Source of the DNA: Rhynchopus euleeides
Lineage: Eukaryota; Euglenozoa; Diplonemea; Diplonemida; Diplonemidae
Length of the DNA stretch: 64,000 bases
Direction of reading: 5' to 3'
Assembly (NCBI GenBank): GCA_963210315.1
Contig: OY723257.1
Span: 1-64,000 of the forward strand
Part shown: positions 12,475 to 22,039 of the stretch, one piece after another
Position numbering within the stretch: position 1 is the first letter of the stretch
Layout of the letters: the number at the start of each line of letters is the position of its first letter
Program-made: the position numbers and the translations under genes
The notes under the pieces: generated by a model
What the model saw: the letters and a program-made list of their open reading frames with translations, nothing else
Database searches by the model: none
What the model was told of the DNA's origin: nothing

Positions 12475-13428
12475 CTACCCCCAAACAATCGGATCGGTCT
12501 GCCCCTCCTCCAAGGCCTTCTTGGCCTTCTCAAATGCTTTCATCACAACCTGCCTGCATTTGTGTGTCGCAGGCTCCATCTTTCTGCAGTACCGACAGAA
12601 TACACGACCGTCATTCGTGACGTGACCATCATGGCAGAAGCGAACATGTGCGTCATGCTGGCTCTGTGTTTCGAATGCACCGAGACACAGCCTGCACACA
12701 ACCTGTGGGGGGAGTTGATAGTGTGAGTGGTGTGTGTGCCCTAGGAAACATACTTCATCGAGGAATGTCTTCCGGTAGCACGGAGTTGTGATGTGCCTTG
12801 CTCTCTTTGAGTCTGGCGGCAGCTGTGGCTCCGGCCGAATGACTGGAGGCGACTCCTCAAGCGTCATCGATGGGATCTTCTCCACCGGGGTCGCTGGGAT
12901 GCCAGGGACGGCAGGAACCTCCTCTTCAGGTGCATTCCTCGCCTCCTCCGCAACAGTCTCACATGCTTGTATGACTGGGGGTGTCAACGGTCCCGGCTGA
13001 CCGAGGTCAGCAGCTCCACCATCGAGAATTGCAGCTTCGTTGTCCTCCTTGATCTCTTCAGGAGCTCCGCACAGCGAGGGTGACAACACAAGTGTTGAAT
13101 CGTCCGAGTCGTAAACGATTGGTGCGTTCGGGTCAAACGAGTCGTCGTCGTCAAGAGAAATCGGGTCATCTGCACGGCCCATGCGGCGACGGCTCTTCCG
13201 AATCGCAGCAGCCCGCCTTCTGTCGCTTGAATCAGAACTGTCGTCCTCCTCCTCTTCCCCAGGAATCTGCTCGCCAGCGAAAAGCAAGCCCGCACGTTCA
13301 TTCTGGATCATCAGCGGCACAGAGCAGCGACGAGTGCCTTCTGGATTCCACATCCAGGGGCCATCCCAACAAATGCGGTAGCCGGCCGAGACGTACTCCT
13401 CAATGGTCAGGAGACGTGCATGCGACAT
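12475..13428 (-). CDS. Acidic protein with C-terminal C2H2/C2HC-like zinc fingers, function unknown
   Basis: A 317-codon frame. I chose the ATG at 13428 (MSHARLLTIEEYV) because a CCCACACAG acceptor-like site ends 14 nt upstream; the frame stays open for 27 more codons, so a longer start is possible. The N-terminal part is aromatic-rich (YRICWDGPWMWNPEGTRRC). Residues 65-130 alternate acidic runs (EEEEDD, LDDDD) and a basic stretch (RKSRRR) that could be a nuclear localisation signal. The middle is Pro/Glu-rich. The C terminus has CRLCLGAFETQSQHDAHVRFC, a C2H2-like spacing, and CRYCRKMEPATHKC. It lies head-to-tail 323 bp upstream of the membrane/zinc-finger gene and shares its style of zinc clusters, so the two may derive from one mobile element or gene family. 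No function is assigned. Confidence 0.65.
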   Translation of the reverse strand: MSHARLLTIEEYVSAGYRICWDGPWMWNPEGTRRCSVPLMIQNERAGLLFAGEQIPGEEEEDDSSDSSDRRRAAAIRKSRRRMGRADDPISLDDDDSFDPNAPIVYDSDDSTLVLSPSLCGAPEEIKEDNEAAILDGGAADLGQPGPLTPPVIQACETVAEEARNAPEEEVPAVPGIPATPVEKIPSMTLEESPPVIRPEPQLPPDSKRARHITTPCYRKTFLDEVCFLGHTHHSHYQLPPQVVCRLCLGAFETQSQHDAHVRFCHDGHVTNDGRVFCRYCRKMEPATHKCRQVVMKAFEKAKKALEEGQTDPIVWG

Positions 13429-13638
13429 AGTTTGTGTGGTTCCTGTGTGGGAGATGTGTGTGGATGCACGGCCAAGATGACACAAGGCATGAACAAGACC
13501 GAGCAGCAATCAAAAGACATGAACAAGTGGCGGGAATGAGTAGGGAAGGGTGGGGGAGGTTGGGGGACAGTGGGGGGGGGGGGCGGGGGGGATGCGACAC
13601 AGGTTCACGACTGAACAACACGCTTGCTCATTTCTCGT

Positions 13639-16600
13639 GCGGGTTTGCGGGTTTGCGGGTTTGCGGGTTTGCGGGTTTGCGGGTTTGCGGGTTTGCGGGT
13701 TTGCGGGTTTGCGGGTTTGCGGGTTTGCGGGTTTGCGGGTTTGCGGGTTTGCGGGTTTGCGGGTTTGCGGGTTTGCGGGTTTGCGGGTTTGCGGGTTTGC
13801 GGGTTTGCGGGTTTGCGGGTTTGCGGGTTTGCGGGTTTGCGGGTTTGCGGGTTTGCGGGTTTGCGGGTTTGCGGGTTTGCGGGTTTGCGGGTTTGCGGGT
13901 TTGCGGGTTTGCGGGTTTGCGGGTTTGCGGGTTTGCGGGTTTGCGGGTTTGCGGGTTTGCGGGTTTGCGGGTTTGCGGGTTTGCGGGTTTGCGGGTTTGC
14001 GGGTTTGCGGGTTTGCGGGTTTGCGGGTTTGCGGGTTTGCGGGTTTGCGGGTTTGCGGGTTTGCGGGTTTGCGGGTTTGCGGGTTTGCGGGTTTGCGGGT
14101 TTGCGGGTTTGCGGGTTTGCGGGTTTGCGGGTTTGCGGGTTTGCGGGTTTGCGGGTTTGCGGGTTTGCGGGTTTGCGGGTTTGCGGGTTTGCGGGTTTGC
14201 GGGTTTGCGGGTTTGCGGGTTTGCGGGTTTGCGGGTTTGCGGGTTTGCGGGTTTGCGGGTTTGCGGGTTTGCGGGTTTGCGGGTTTGCGGGTTTGCGGGT
14301 TTGCGGGTTTGCGGGTTTGCGGGTTTGCGGGTTTGCGGGTTTGCGGGTTTGCGGGTTTGCGGGTTTGCGGGTTTGCGGGTTTGCGGGTTTGCGGGTTTGC
14401 GGGTTTGCGGGTTTGCGGGTTTGCGGGTTTGCGGGTTTGCGGGTTTGCGGGTTTGCGGGTTTGCGGGTTTGCGGGTTTGCGGGTTTGCGGGTTTGCGGGT
14501 TTGCGGGTTTGCGGGTTTGCGGGTTTGCGGGTTTGCGGGTTTGCGGGTTTGCGGGTTTGCGGGTTTGCGGGTTTGCGGGTTTGCGGGTTTGCGGGTTTGC
14601 GGGTTTGCGGGTTTGCGGGTTTGCGGGTTTGCGGGTTTGCGGGTTTGCGGGTTTGCGGGTTTGCGGGTTTGCGGGTTTGCGGGTTTGCGGGTTTGCGGGT
14701 TTGCGGGTTTGCGGGTTTGCGGGTTTGCGGGTTTGCGGGTTTGCGGGTTTGCGGGTTTGCGGGTTTGCGGGTTTGCGGGTTTGCGGGTTTGCGGGTTTGC
14801 GGGTTTGCGGGTTTGCGGGTTTGCGGGTTTGCGGGTTTGCGGGTTTGCGGGTTTGCGGGTTTGCGGGTTTGCGGGTTTGCGGGTTTGCGGGTTTGCGGGT
14901 TTGCGGGTTTGCGGGTTTGCGGGTTTGCGGGTTTGCGGGTTTGCGGGTTTGCGGGTTTGCGGGTTTGCGGGTTTGCGGGTTTGCGGGTTTGCGGGTTTGC
15001 GGGTTTGCGGGTTTGCGGGTTTGCGGGTTTGCGGGTTTGCGGGTTTGCGGGTTTGCGGGTTTGCGGGTTTGCGGGTTTGCGGGTTTGCGGGTTTGCGGGT
15101 TTGCGGGTTTGCGGGTTTGCGGGTTTGCGGGTTTGCGGGTTTGCGGGTTTGCGGGTTTGCGGGTTTGCGGGTTTGCGGGTTTGCGGGTTTGCGGGTTTGC
15201 GGGTTTGCGGGTTTGCGGGTTTGCGGGTTTGCGGGTTTGCGGGTTTGCGGGTTTGCGGGTTTGCGGGTTTGCGGGTTTGCGGGTTTGCGGGTTTGCGGGT
15301 TTGCGGGTTTGCGGGTTTGCGGGTTTGCGGGTTTGCGGGTTTGCGGGTTTGCGGGTTTGCGGGTTTGCGGGTTTGCGGGTTTGCGGGTTTGCGGGTTTGC
15401 GGGTTTGCGGGTTTGCGGGTTTGCGGGTTTGCGGGTTTGCGGGTTTGCGGGTTTGCGGGTTTGCGGGTTTGCGGGTTTGCGGGTTTGCGGGTTTGCGGGT
15501 TTGCGGGTTTGCGGGTTTGCGGGTTTGCGGGTTTGCGGGTTTGCGGGTTTGCGGGTTTGCGGGTTTGCGGGTTTGCGGGTTTGCGGGTTTGCGGGTTTGC
15601 GGGTTTGCGGGTTTGCGGGTTTGCGGGTTTGCGGGTTTGCGGGTTTGCGGGTTTGCGGGTTTGCGGGTTTGCGGGTTTGCGGGTTTGCGGGTTTGCGGGT
15701 TTGCGGGTTTGCGGGTTTGCGGGTTTGCGGGTTTGCGGGTTTGCGGGTTTGCGGGTTTGCGGGTTTGCGGGTTTGCGGGTTTGCGGGTTTGCGGGTTTGC
15801 GGGTTTGCGGGTTTGCGGGTTTGCGGGTTTGCGGGTTTGCGGGTTTGCGGGTTTGCGGGTTTGCGGGTTTGCGGGTTTGCGGGTTTGCGGGTTTGCGGGT
15901 TTGCGGGTTTGCGGGTTTGCGGGTTTGCGGGTTTGCGGGTTTGCGGGTTTGCGGGTTTGCGGGTTTGCGGGTTTGCGGGTTTGCGGGTTTGCGGGTTTGC
16001 GGGTTTGCGGGTTTGCGGGTTTGCGGGTTTGCGGGTTTGCGGGTTTGCGGGTTTGCGGGTTTGCGGGTTTGCGGGTTTGCGGGTTTGCGGGTTTGCGGGT
16101 TTGCGGGTTTGCGGGTTTGCGGGTTTGCGGGTTTGCGGGTTTGCGGGTTTGCGGGTTTGCGGGTTTGCGGGTTTGCGGGTTTGCGGGTTTGCGGGTTTGC
16201 GGGTTTGCGGGTTTGCGGGTTTGCGGGTTTGCGGGTTTGCGGGTTTGCGGGTTTGCGGGTTTGCGGGTTTGCGGGTTTGCGGGTTTGCGGGTTTGCGGGT
16301 TTGCGGGTTTGCGGGTTTGCGGGTTTGCGGGTTTGCGGGTTTGCGGGTTTGCGGGTTTGCGGGTTTGCGGGTTTGCGGGTTTGCGGGTTTGCGGGTTTGC
16401 GGGTTTGCGGGTTTGCGGGTTTGCGGGTTTGCGGGTTTGCGGGTTTGCGGGTTTGCGGGTTTGCGGGTTTGCGGGTTTGCGGGTTTGCGGGTTTGCGGGT
16501 TTGCGGGTTTGCGGGTTTGCGGGTTTGCGGGTTTGCGGGTTTGCGGGTTTGCGGGTTTGCGGGTTTGCGGGTTTGCGGGTTTGCGGGTTTGCGGGTTTGC

Positions 16601-17548
16601 GGGTTTGCGGGTTTGCGGGTTTGCGGGTTTGCGGGTTTGCGGGTTTGCGGGTTTGCGGGTTTGCGGGTTTGCGGGTTTGCGGGTTTGCGGGTTTGCGGGT
16701 TTGCGGGTTTGCGGGTTTGCGGGTTTGCGGGTTTGCGGGTTTGCGGGTTTGCGGGTTTGCGGGTTTGCGGGTTTGCGGGTTTGCGGGTTTGCGGGTTTGC
16801 GGGTTTGCGGGTTTGCGGGTTTGCGGGTTTGCGGGTTTGCGGGTTTGCGGGTTTGCGGGTTTGCGGGTTTGCGGGTTTGCGGGTTTGCGGGTTTGCGGGT
16901 TTGCGGGTTTGCGGGTTTGCGGGTTTGCGGGTTTGCGGGTTTGCGGGTTTGCGGGTTTGCGGGTTTGCGGGTTTGCGGGTTTGCGGGTTTGCGGGTTTGC
17001 GGGTTTGCGGGTTTGCGGGTTTGCGGGTTTGCGGGTTTGCGGGTTTGCGGGTTTGCGGGTTTGCGGGTTTGCGGGTTTGCGGGTTTGCGGGTTTGCGGGT
17101 TTGCGGGTTTGCGGGTTTGCGGGTTTGCGGGTTTGCGGGTTTGCGGGTTTGCGGGTTTGCGGGTTTGCGGGTTTGCGGGTTTGCGGGTTTGCGGGTTTGC
17201 GGGTTTGCGGGTTTGCGGGTTTGCGGGTTTGCGGGTTTGCGGGTTTGCGGGTTTGCGGGTTTGCGGGTTTGCGGGTTTGCGGGTTTGCGGGTTTGCGGGT
17301 TTGCGGGTTTGCGGGTTTGCGGGTTTGCGGGTTTGCGGGTTTGCGGGTTTGCGGGTTTGCGGGTTTGCGGGTTTGCGGGTTTGCGGGTTTGCGGGTTTGG
17401 GGGTTTGCGGGTTTGCGGGTTTGCGGGTTTGCGGGTTTGCGGTTTGCGGGTTTGCGGGTTTGCGGGTTTGCGGGTTTGCGGGTTTGCGGGTTTGCGGGTT
17501 TGCGGGTTTGCGGGTTTGCGGGTTTGCGGGTTTGCGGGTTTGCGGGTT
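13639..17548. repeat. GCGGGTTT octamer array 1, about 489 units
   Basis: Uninterrupted GCGGGTTT repeats, with only two deviations seen: GGTTTGGGGG near 17400 and a one-G-short GCGGTTTGC near 17441. With an 8-bp period, each frame reads the same 8-residue repeat (GFAGLRVC on plus, KPANPQTR on minus) and has no stop. The 1300-1400-codon frames here are therefore a period artefact, not genes. The plus strand has GGG runs separated by TTTGC, a G-quadruplex-capable pattern. Confidence 0.98.
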
Positions 17549-18150
17549 ATTATACTGTATTGCGGGTAGGGGGGTAAAAAATCTGCGGAATTGCGCCTCC
17601 AACTTGTGCTACGTTCCGGAGGTAGTCCAGATACACCGTGAAACGCACGGACTCCGGAAACACGCTCAGATTGAATCCCAAATTTTTTGTCGAAAATTTT
17701 AATTATTTACTTGGGTGACTCATTTTTGGATTTTCCTTTGGAAAATGGCCATTTTGCCCAGGATGGGGTATTTTTTTGCGGGACCGTCTGCTCCGTTTCC
17801 GTGATGGTCCGGTGGCACCGTGTGTCGCACGGACTCCAAAAATGAGTCCACACTAGACACCGACATTTTTGGTGAAAATTTTCATGATTTACTTGGGTGC
17901 CTGAATTTTGTGTTTTCCTGCAGAAAGTGGCCATTTTCGGGGGGTCTGGGCAAAAACCCCACTTTTCACCCACGTCAGTACTATCCCACCCCTGCCCCTG
18001 CTAACTTCTCATATGGCACCAGCACGTAGGTATGCGGGTGACCTCACAGGTGTACAATGACCCTGTGAGTTCTTGAGAAGAGTCAGACTACTGACGGGTG
18101 CTTACGGGTGCTTACGCCTGAACATGATGCCTGCAGCCCTGTGTGGCAGT
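17549..18150. repeat. Two degenerate copies of an AT-rich unit of about 187 bp between the octamer arrays
   Basis: The copies begin at about 17629 and 17816. They share CACCGTG...CGCACGGACTCC, then TTTTTG(T/G)(C/T)GAAAATTTT, TTACTTGGGTG and (A/G)GAAA(A/G)TGGCCATTTT. A third, more diverged relative lies at about 19547 after the second array. Short words such as CCTAAGGGAAAT and AAAACTGATGAC resemble pieces of the 570-bp satellite. No gene seen. Confidence 0.65.
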
Positions 18151-18313
18151 CTTGTTGACTGGTGCTGCAGTACACGGGTCGGCGGGCCGTGGCCCGGCGG
18201 TGGCGGGAGGCCAGGCGGAGAGGAGGGGCGCGAAGCGCCCCGACGCGGAGCGGCCGACCGCCACCGCCGGGCCACGGCCCGCCGACCCGTGTACTGCAGC
18301 ACCAGTCAACAAG
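18151..18313. repeat. Near-palindrome with 55-bp perfect inverted arms
   Basis: The left arm 18151-18205 (starts CTTGTTGACTGGTGCTGCAG) is the exact reverse complement of the right arm 18259-18313. The 53-nt centre holds a second hairpin, GGGGCGC-GAA-GCGCCCC. Homology continues imperfectly outside the arms (CCTGTGTGGC versus CCTGTGGC). It could be a foldback or MITE-type element, a cruciform, or a structured RNA gene; no target duplication was found. Confidence 0.9.
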
Positions 18314-18435
18314 GCCGCCACAGGTTAGCAACAAAACCACCGGTGCTAGAGGTCACTCCGGAGACGAGACGGCATTCCTCACTGCACCTGTGCTATGACG
18401 CAGGATGGTTCGACACGGGTGCTTATATTTCTAGT

Positions 18436-19496
18436 GCGGGTTTGCGGGTTTGCGGGTTTGCGGGTTTGCGGGTTTGCGGGTTTGCGGGTTTGCGGGTTTG
18501 CGGGTTTGCGGGTTTGCGGGTTTGCGGGTTTGCGGGTTTGCGGGTTTGCGGGTTTGCGGGTTTGCGGGTTTGCGGGTTTGCGGGTTTGCGGGTTTGCGGG
18601 TTTGCGGGTTTGCGGGTTTGCGGGTTTGCGGGTTTGCGGGTTTGCGGGTTTGCGGGTTTGCGGGTTTGCGGGTTTGCGGGTTTGCGGGTTTGCGGGTTTG
18701 CGGGTTTGCGGGTTTGCGGGTTTGCGGGTTTGCGGGTTTGCGGGTTTGCGGGTTTGCGGGTTTGCGGGTTTGCGGGTTTGCGGGTTTGCGGGTTTGCGGG
18801 TTTGCGGGTTTGCGGGTTTGCGGGGTTTGCGGGTTTGCGGGTTTGCGGGTTTGCGGGTTTGCGGGTTTGCGGGTTTGCGGGTTTGCGGGTTTGCGGGTTT
18901 GCGGGTTTGCGGGTTTGCGGGTTTGCGGGTTTGCGGGTTTGCGGGTTTGCGGGTTTGCGGGTTTGCGGGTTTGCGGGTTTGCGGGTTTGCGGGTTTGCGG
19001 GTTTGCGGGTTTGCGGGTTTGCGGGTTTGCGGGTTTGCGGGTTTGCGGGTTTGCGGGTTTGGGGGTTTGCGGGTTTGCGGGTTTGCGGGTTTGCGGGTTT
19101 GCGGTTTGCGGGTTTGCGGGTTTGCGGGTTTGCGGGTTTGCGGGTTTGCGGGTTTGCGGGTTTGCGGGTTTGCGGGTTTGCGGGTTTGCGGGTTTGCGGG
19201 TTTGCGGGTTTGCGGGTTTGCGGGTTTGCGGGTTTGCGGGTTTGCGGGTTTGCGGGTTTGCGGGTTTGCGGGTTTGCGGGTTTGCGGGTTTGCGGGTTTG
19301 CGGGTTTGCGGGTTTGCGGGTTTGCGGGTTTGCGGGTTTGCGGGTTTGCGGGTTTGCGGGTTTGCGGGTTTGCGGGTTTGCGGGTTTGCGGGTTTGCGGG
19401 TTTGCGGGTTTGCGGGTTTGCGGGTTTGCGGGTTTGCGGGTTTGCGGGTTTGCGGGTTTGCGGGTTTGCGGGTTTGCGGGTTTGCGGGTTTGCGGG
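18436..19496. repeat. GCGGGTTT octamer array 2, about 133 units
   Basis: The same octamer and orientation as the array at 13639. It has the same pair of variants in the same spacing (GGTTTGGGGG near 19061, then the short GCGGTTTGC near 19104) plus one extra-G unit near 18821. Open frames through it are period artefacts. Confidence 0.98.
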
Positions 19497-19764
19497 TGCG
19501 GGAACGGCGCCCCAAATATTCTGACGACTCATGAATCGTGCGGGTGCACCGTGAAACGTACGGATTCCATCTAGATAGTGGCCTTGGCTTGCAATTTTTT
19601 TTTCGAAAATTCGTTTTATTTTTTTGGGTCAAAACATGTGAAAAATGGGTTCCTAAGGGAAATCCCTGCTATTTTCCCGGTTTGGGCCACACAGCCAACA
19701 TGAACGATTTCGCAGAAAACTGATGACCGTCTTCGATCCTGACATCGTGGGTATACCGGGGAAT
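19497..19764. other. AT-rich flank related to the degenerate repeats left of array 2
   Basis: Starts with CACCGTGAAACGTACGGATTCC at about 19547, followed by T-rich sequence like the two units at 17629 and 17816. No gene seen. It also forms the 3' flank of the minus-strand gene ending at 19765. Confidence 0.5.
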
Positions 19765-21426
19765 TCACGATAAAAAAGATCGACGAAAAAGTCGGAGTGC
19801 ACGATATTTTGCCACTGTCAGGTCCCTCTGCGCAGCCGAGTCTGCCGCGGGGTTAGGGGCAGGCACCGCCTCGGCACGCACCTCCACAACGCACTCGCTC
19901 TCGAGGGTGAGGGTGTGCAGCGGCGTGTCTGCAGGGCCACGGAGGGGCGCGCCACCCAACGACAGGTGCACGCGCGCCGCGCGCCCGCCCGTTGCTGCGG
20001 ACAGCAGCTCCCGCAGGGCACGGCGCCGCAGACCCCCCAGTGTGGCGTTCTCCCCAACGCACACCACCACCACGTCGCCTGTGGGGAGGCGGAGCGACAG
20101 CGGCATCCCGTCAGGGGGGTCGCTGTCTGCAGCACCACTCCCACCCGCCTCCGGACCCCCCACCTCCTCATCCTCCGCATCATCCTGCTCCGCGTCTTCG
20201 CCTTCCTCGCTGCAGCTCCCGCACCCCGCCTCGCTGCTGGAGGCGGCTTCCATCTCCAAGGCATCCGCAGCGTCTGGGGTGCCTTCGGCACGCGGGGTCA
20301 GGAGGTCGGTCCGTTTCAGGCCCAGCCAAGCTCGGCCTTCGTGAAACCCGAGGAATACTGGCATGAACATGCCGGAGATGACGCTTGAAAACCCCAACGA
20401 ATCCGGGTTGCCGAGGGGAAGCCAGAAGGAGGTGAGCGGTATGTCTGTGGGGGTGGTGCCGAAGTAGACAGCGGTCAGGATGGCGAAGGAGCCTGGCCCG
20501 ATGAGCAGGACGAGCAGTTTCTGGATCCCGGAACAGCGCCTGATCCCCACCCTGTTGGGCGCGTTGTGGAAGTGCCAGGCTAACGCCACGGAGTGGATCG
20601 CAGCGGAGCTGATGGCAAAGCCCCACTCTCTAAGTGATAGGATGCGGTGTGCTGCAGCCACAGGTGCTGCCCACAGGCCTACGTCGACACACCCGAGGCA
20701 CAGCAGGTACGGCAAATGCAGCAGAAAGTACCCGGACTTCCAAACGACCCGGAAAACGACGCTGTGCTCGTTGGCAGCAGTCGCGTCTTTGAGGATATCA
20801 TGGCAGGTCCCCCAAAACTCAAAGACCAGCAAGGTGCTGAAGGCGAAGTAGGTCCGCACAGCGACCCATGTCACGGGTGATCGGATCGCCACATCCCAGC
20901 CTGGCCCGGAGATAACAGGGCGGGTCGCGTAGAGAACCATCAGCACCAGGCAGCACACAGAGGCGAGGGCGGTGCACACCACCCCGATGCGGTGGAAGTG
21001 GGAGGATGATGGGCATGTGAACCAGCCCATCACCAGACAGCACGTGGAGACTGCAGCGGGGATAGGGTACAGCAGTCCACCGACAATGCGCAACGCGTCA
21101 GGCCCAGCGCGGGTGTCGATGCTGGGACATTCAGTCGCGTTGTGCCCAGAGGGCGGCAGGGCGGCTGTGGTGTTGTGGCTATCCTCCTCGGTGTCGGTGG
21201 CGTTCGCCTCCGTGTCGTTCCTCCAGGTGCAGGGCAGGGCGTCGCCGTCGTACCATCTAGGCGAGGCACAGCTGGAGAGCCAGTCGCACATCTCGACAGG
21301 CTCAGCGTCGTGGTGGTGCGCCATGTAGTGGGGGGCTCCCGAGTTGAAGCTCACCGTGATGACGATGGGGAGGGCCACAGCCAGGAGGCGGTAAACCGCA
21401 ACGCTGCCTGCATGTCGCAGCAGCAT
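19765..21426 (-). CDS. Signal-peptide 7TM receptor-like protein with a C-terminal ubiquitin-like domain
   Basis: 553 codons from the ATG at 21426, chosen because CCCCTCCCAGCAG lies 13 nt upstream and the next residues form a signal peptide (VYRLLAVALPIVITVSF). The frame is open further upstream. A luminal or extracellular region of about 100 residues has several cysteines and Asn-X-Ser/Thr sites (NDT, NAT, NTT). About seven hydrophobic helices follow, for example VGGLLYPIPAAVSTCCLVMG, VVCTALASVCCLVLMVLYA, SGYFLLHLPYLLCLG and LLVLLIGPGSFAILTAVYF. Next comes an acidic linker (EEGEDAEQDDAEDEE), then a ubiquitin-like beta-grasp segment (PLSLRLPTGDVVVV ... LRRRALRELL ... VHLSLGGAPLRG ... LESECVVEV). 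The topology suggests a G-protein-coupled-receptor-like surface protein, but I recognise no named receptor family. The C-terminal domain lacks a terminal GlyGly and continues about 35 residues further. Confidence 0.7.
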   Translation of the reverse strand: MLLRHAGSVAVYRLLAVALPIVITVSFNSGAPHYMAHHHDAEPVEMCDWLSSCASPRWYDGDALPCTWRNDTEANATDTEEDSHNTTAALPPSGHNATECPSIDTRAGPDALRIVGGLLYPIPAAVSTCCLVMGWFTCPSSSHFHRIGVVCTALASVCCLVLMVLYATRPVISGPGWDVAIRSPVTWVAVRTYFAFSTLLVFEFWGTCHDILKDATAANEHSVVFRVVWKSGYFLLHLPYLLCLGCVDVGLWAAPVAAAHRILSLREWGFAISSAAIHSVALAWHFHNAPNRVGIRRCSGIQKLLVLLIGPGSFAILTAVYFGTTPTDIPLTSFWLPLGNPDSLGFSSVISGMFMPVFLGFHEGRAWLGLKRTDLLTPRAEGTPDAADALEMEAASSSEAGCGSCSEEGEDAEQDDAEDEEVGGPEAGGSGAADSDPPDGMPLSLRLPTGDVVVVCVGENATLGGLRRRALRELLSAATGGRAARVHLSLGGAPLRGPADTPLHTLTLESECVVEVRAEAVPAPNPAADSAAQRDLTVAKYRALRLFRRSFLS

Positions 21427-22039
21427 GGTGGCGTGCTGCCTGCTGGGAGGGGAATGTGGGTAGCGCAATGCAAAGGCGGTGTGCCGCCGCCTTGTTGTGT
21501 GAGAAGCAGGCATCACATGATTTCGCGAACCGGGCCTGCTCCACGCCTTTCTCTGCCCACGGGTTGTCCGCTTCTTGACTGGTGAGAGGTGACACGGCAC
21601 AGCTGTCGCACCCCCCCTCGCACTACGTTTCGAGCGAACAGATGGCTGTGCCAAGAAAGGATCCGTGCAGTGAAGCAATCTCGTGGGATGTCTCTGCCGA
21701 ACTCAAGCAAAACAATGATCTCGGCAACACGTGTGGGTCTCGTGGTGCGGGGGGCTACAGCCGCACACACAACACCCACACCTCTCCACAGAGTCGGAGG
21801 GAAAGTCGCGACGATTCGACACATCCTCAAACACCTTGGTGTGGAGAGGCCGCACCGAATCATCCGTTGTTGGGTGCGGCAATTGAAATCAGAATTATTG
21901 GCATGCGGGGAGGGACGCGGTGTGAGGCACTGCCATGCACGGGTGGTCAGGAGGGTGGGCGTCTAATGCACCCGCTGCCCTTTGGATAGGTCCGTTCAGG
22001 TGAGGTTTGCGGAGGGGAACGTGAGCGGGATCACACAGT
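21427..22039. other. Intergenic region, no supported gene
   Basis: Lies between the start of the 7TM gene and the 3' end of the next minus-strand gene. Open frames on both strands lack domain features. It presumably holds the 7TM gene's promoter or splice-acceptor region. Confidence 0.45.

Noticed and set aside
13434..17702. Open frames of 1300-1400 codons through the octamer array
   Set aside because: An 8-bp period reads as the same 8-residue repeat in each frame, so openness carries no coding evidence; start contexts and flanks are also not gene-like.
13639..19496. CRISPR-like or VNTR gene interpretation of the arrays
   Set aside because: There are no variable spacers between repeats, and the sequence is plainly eukaryotic tandem repeat.
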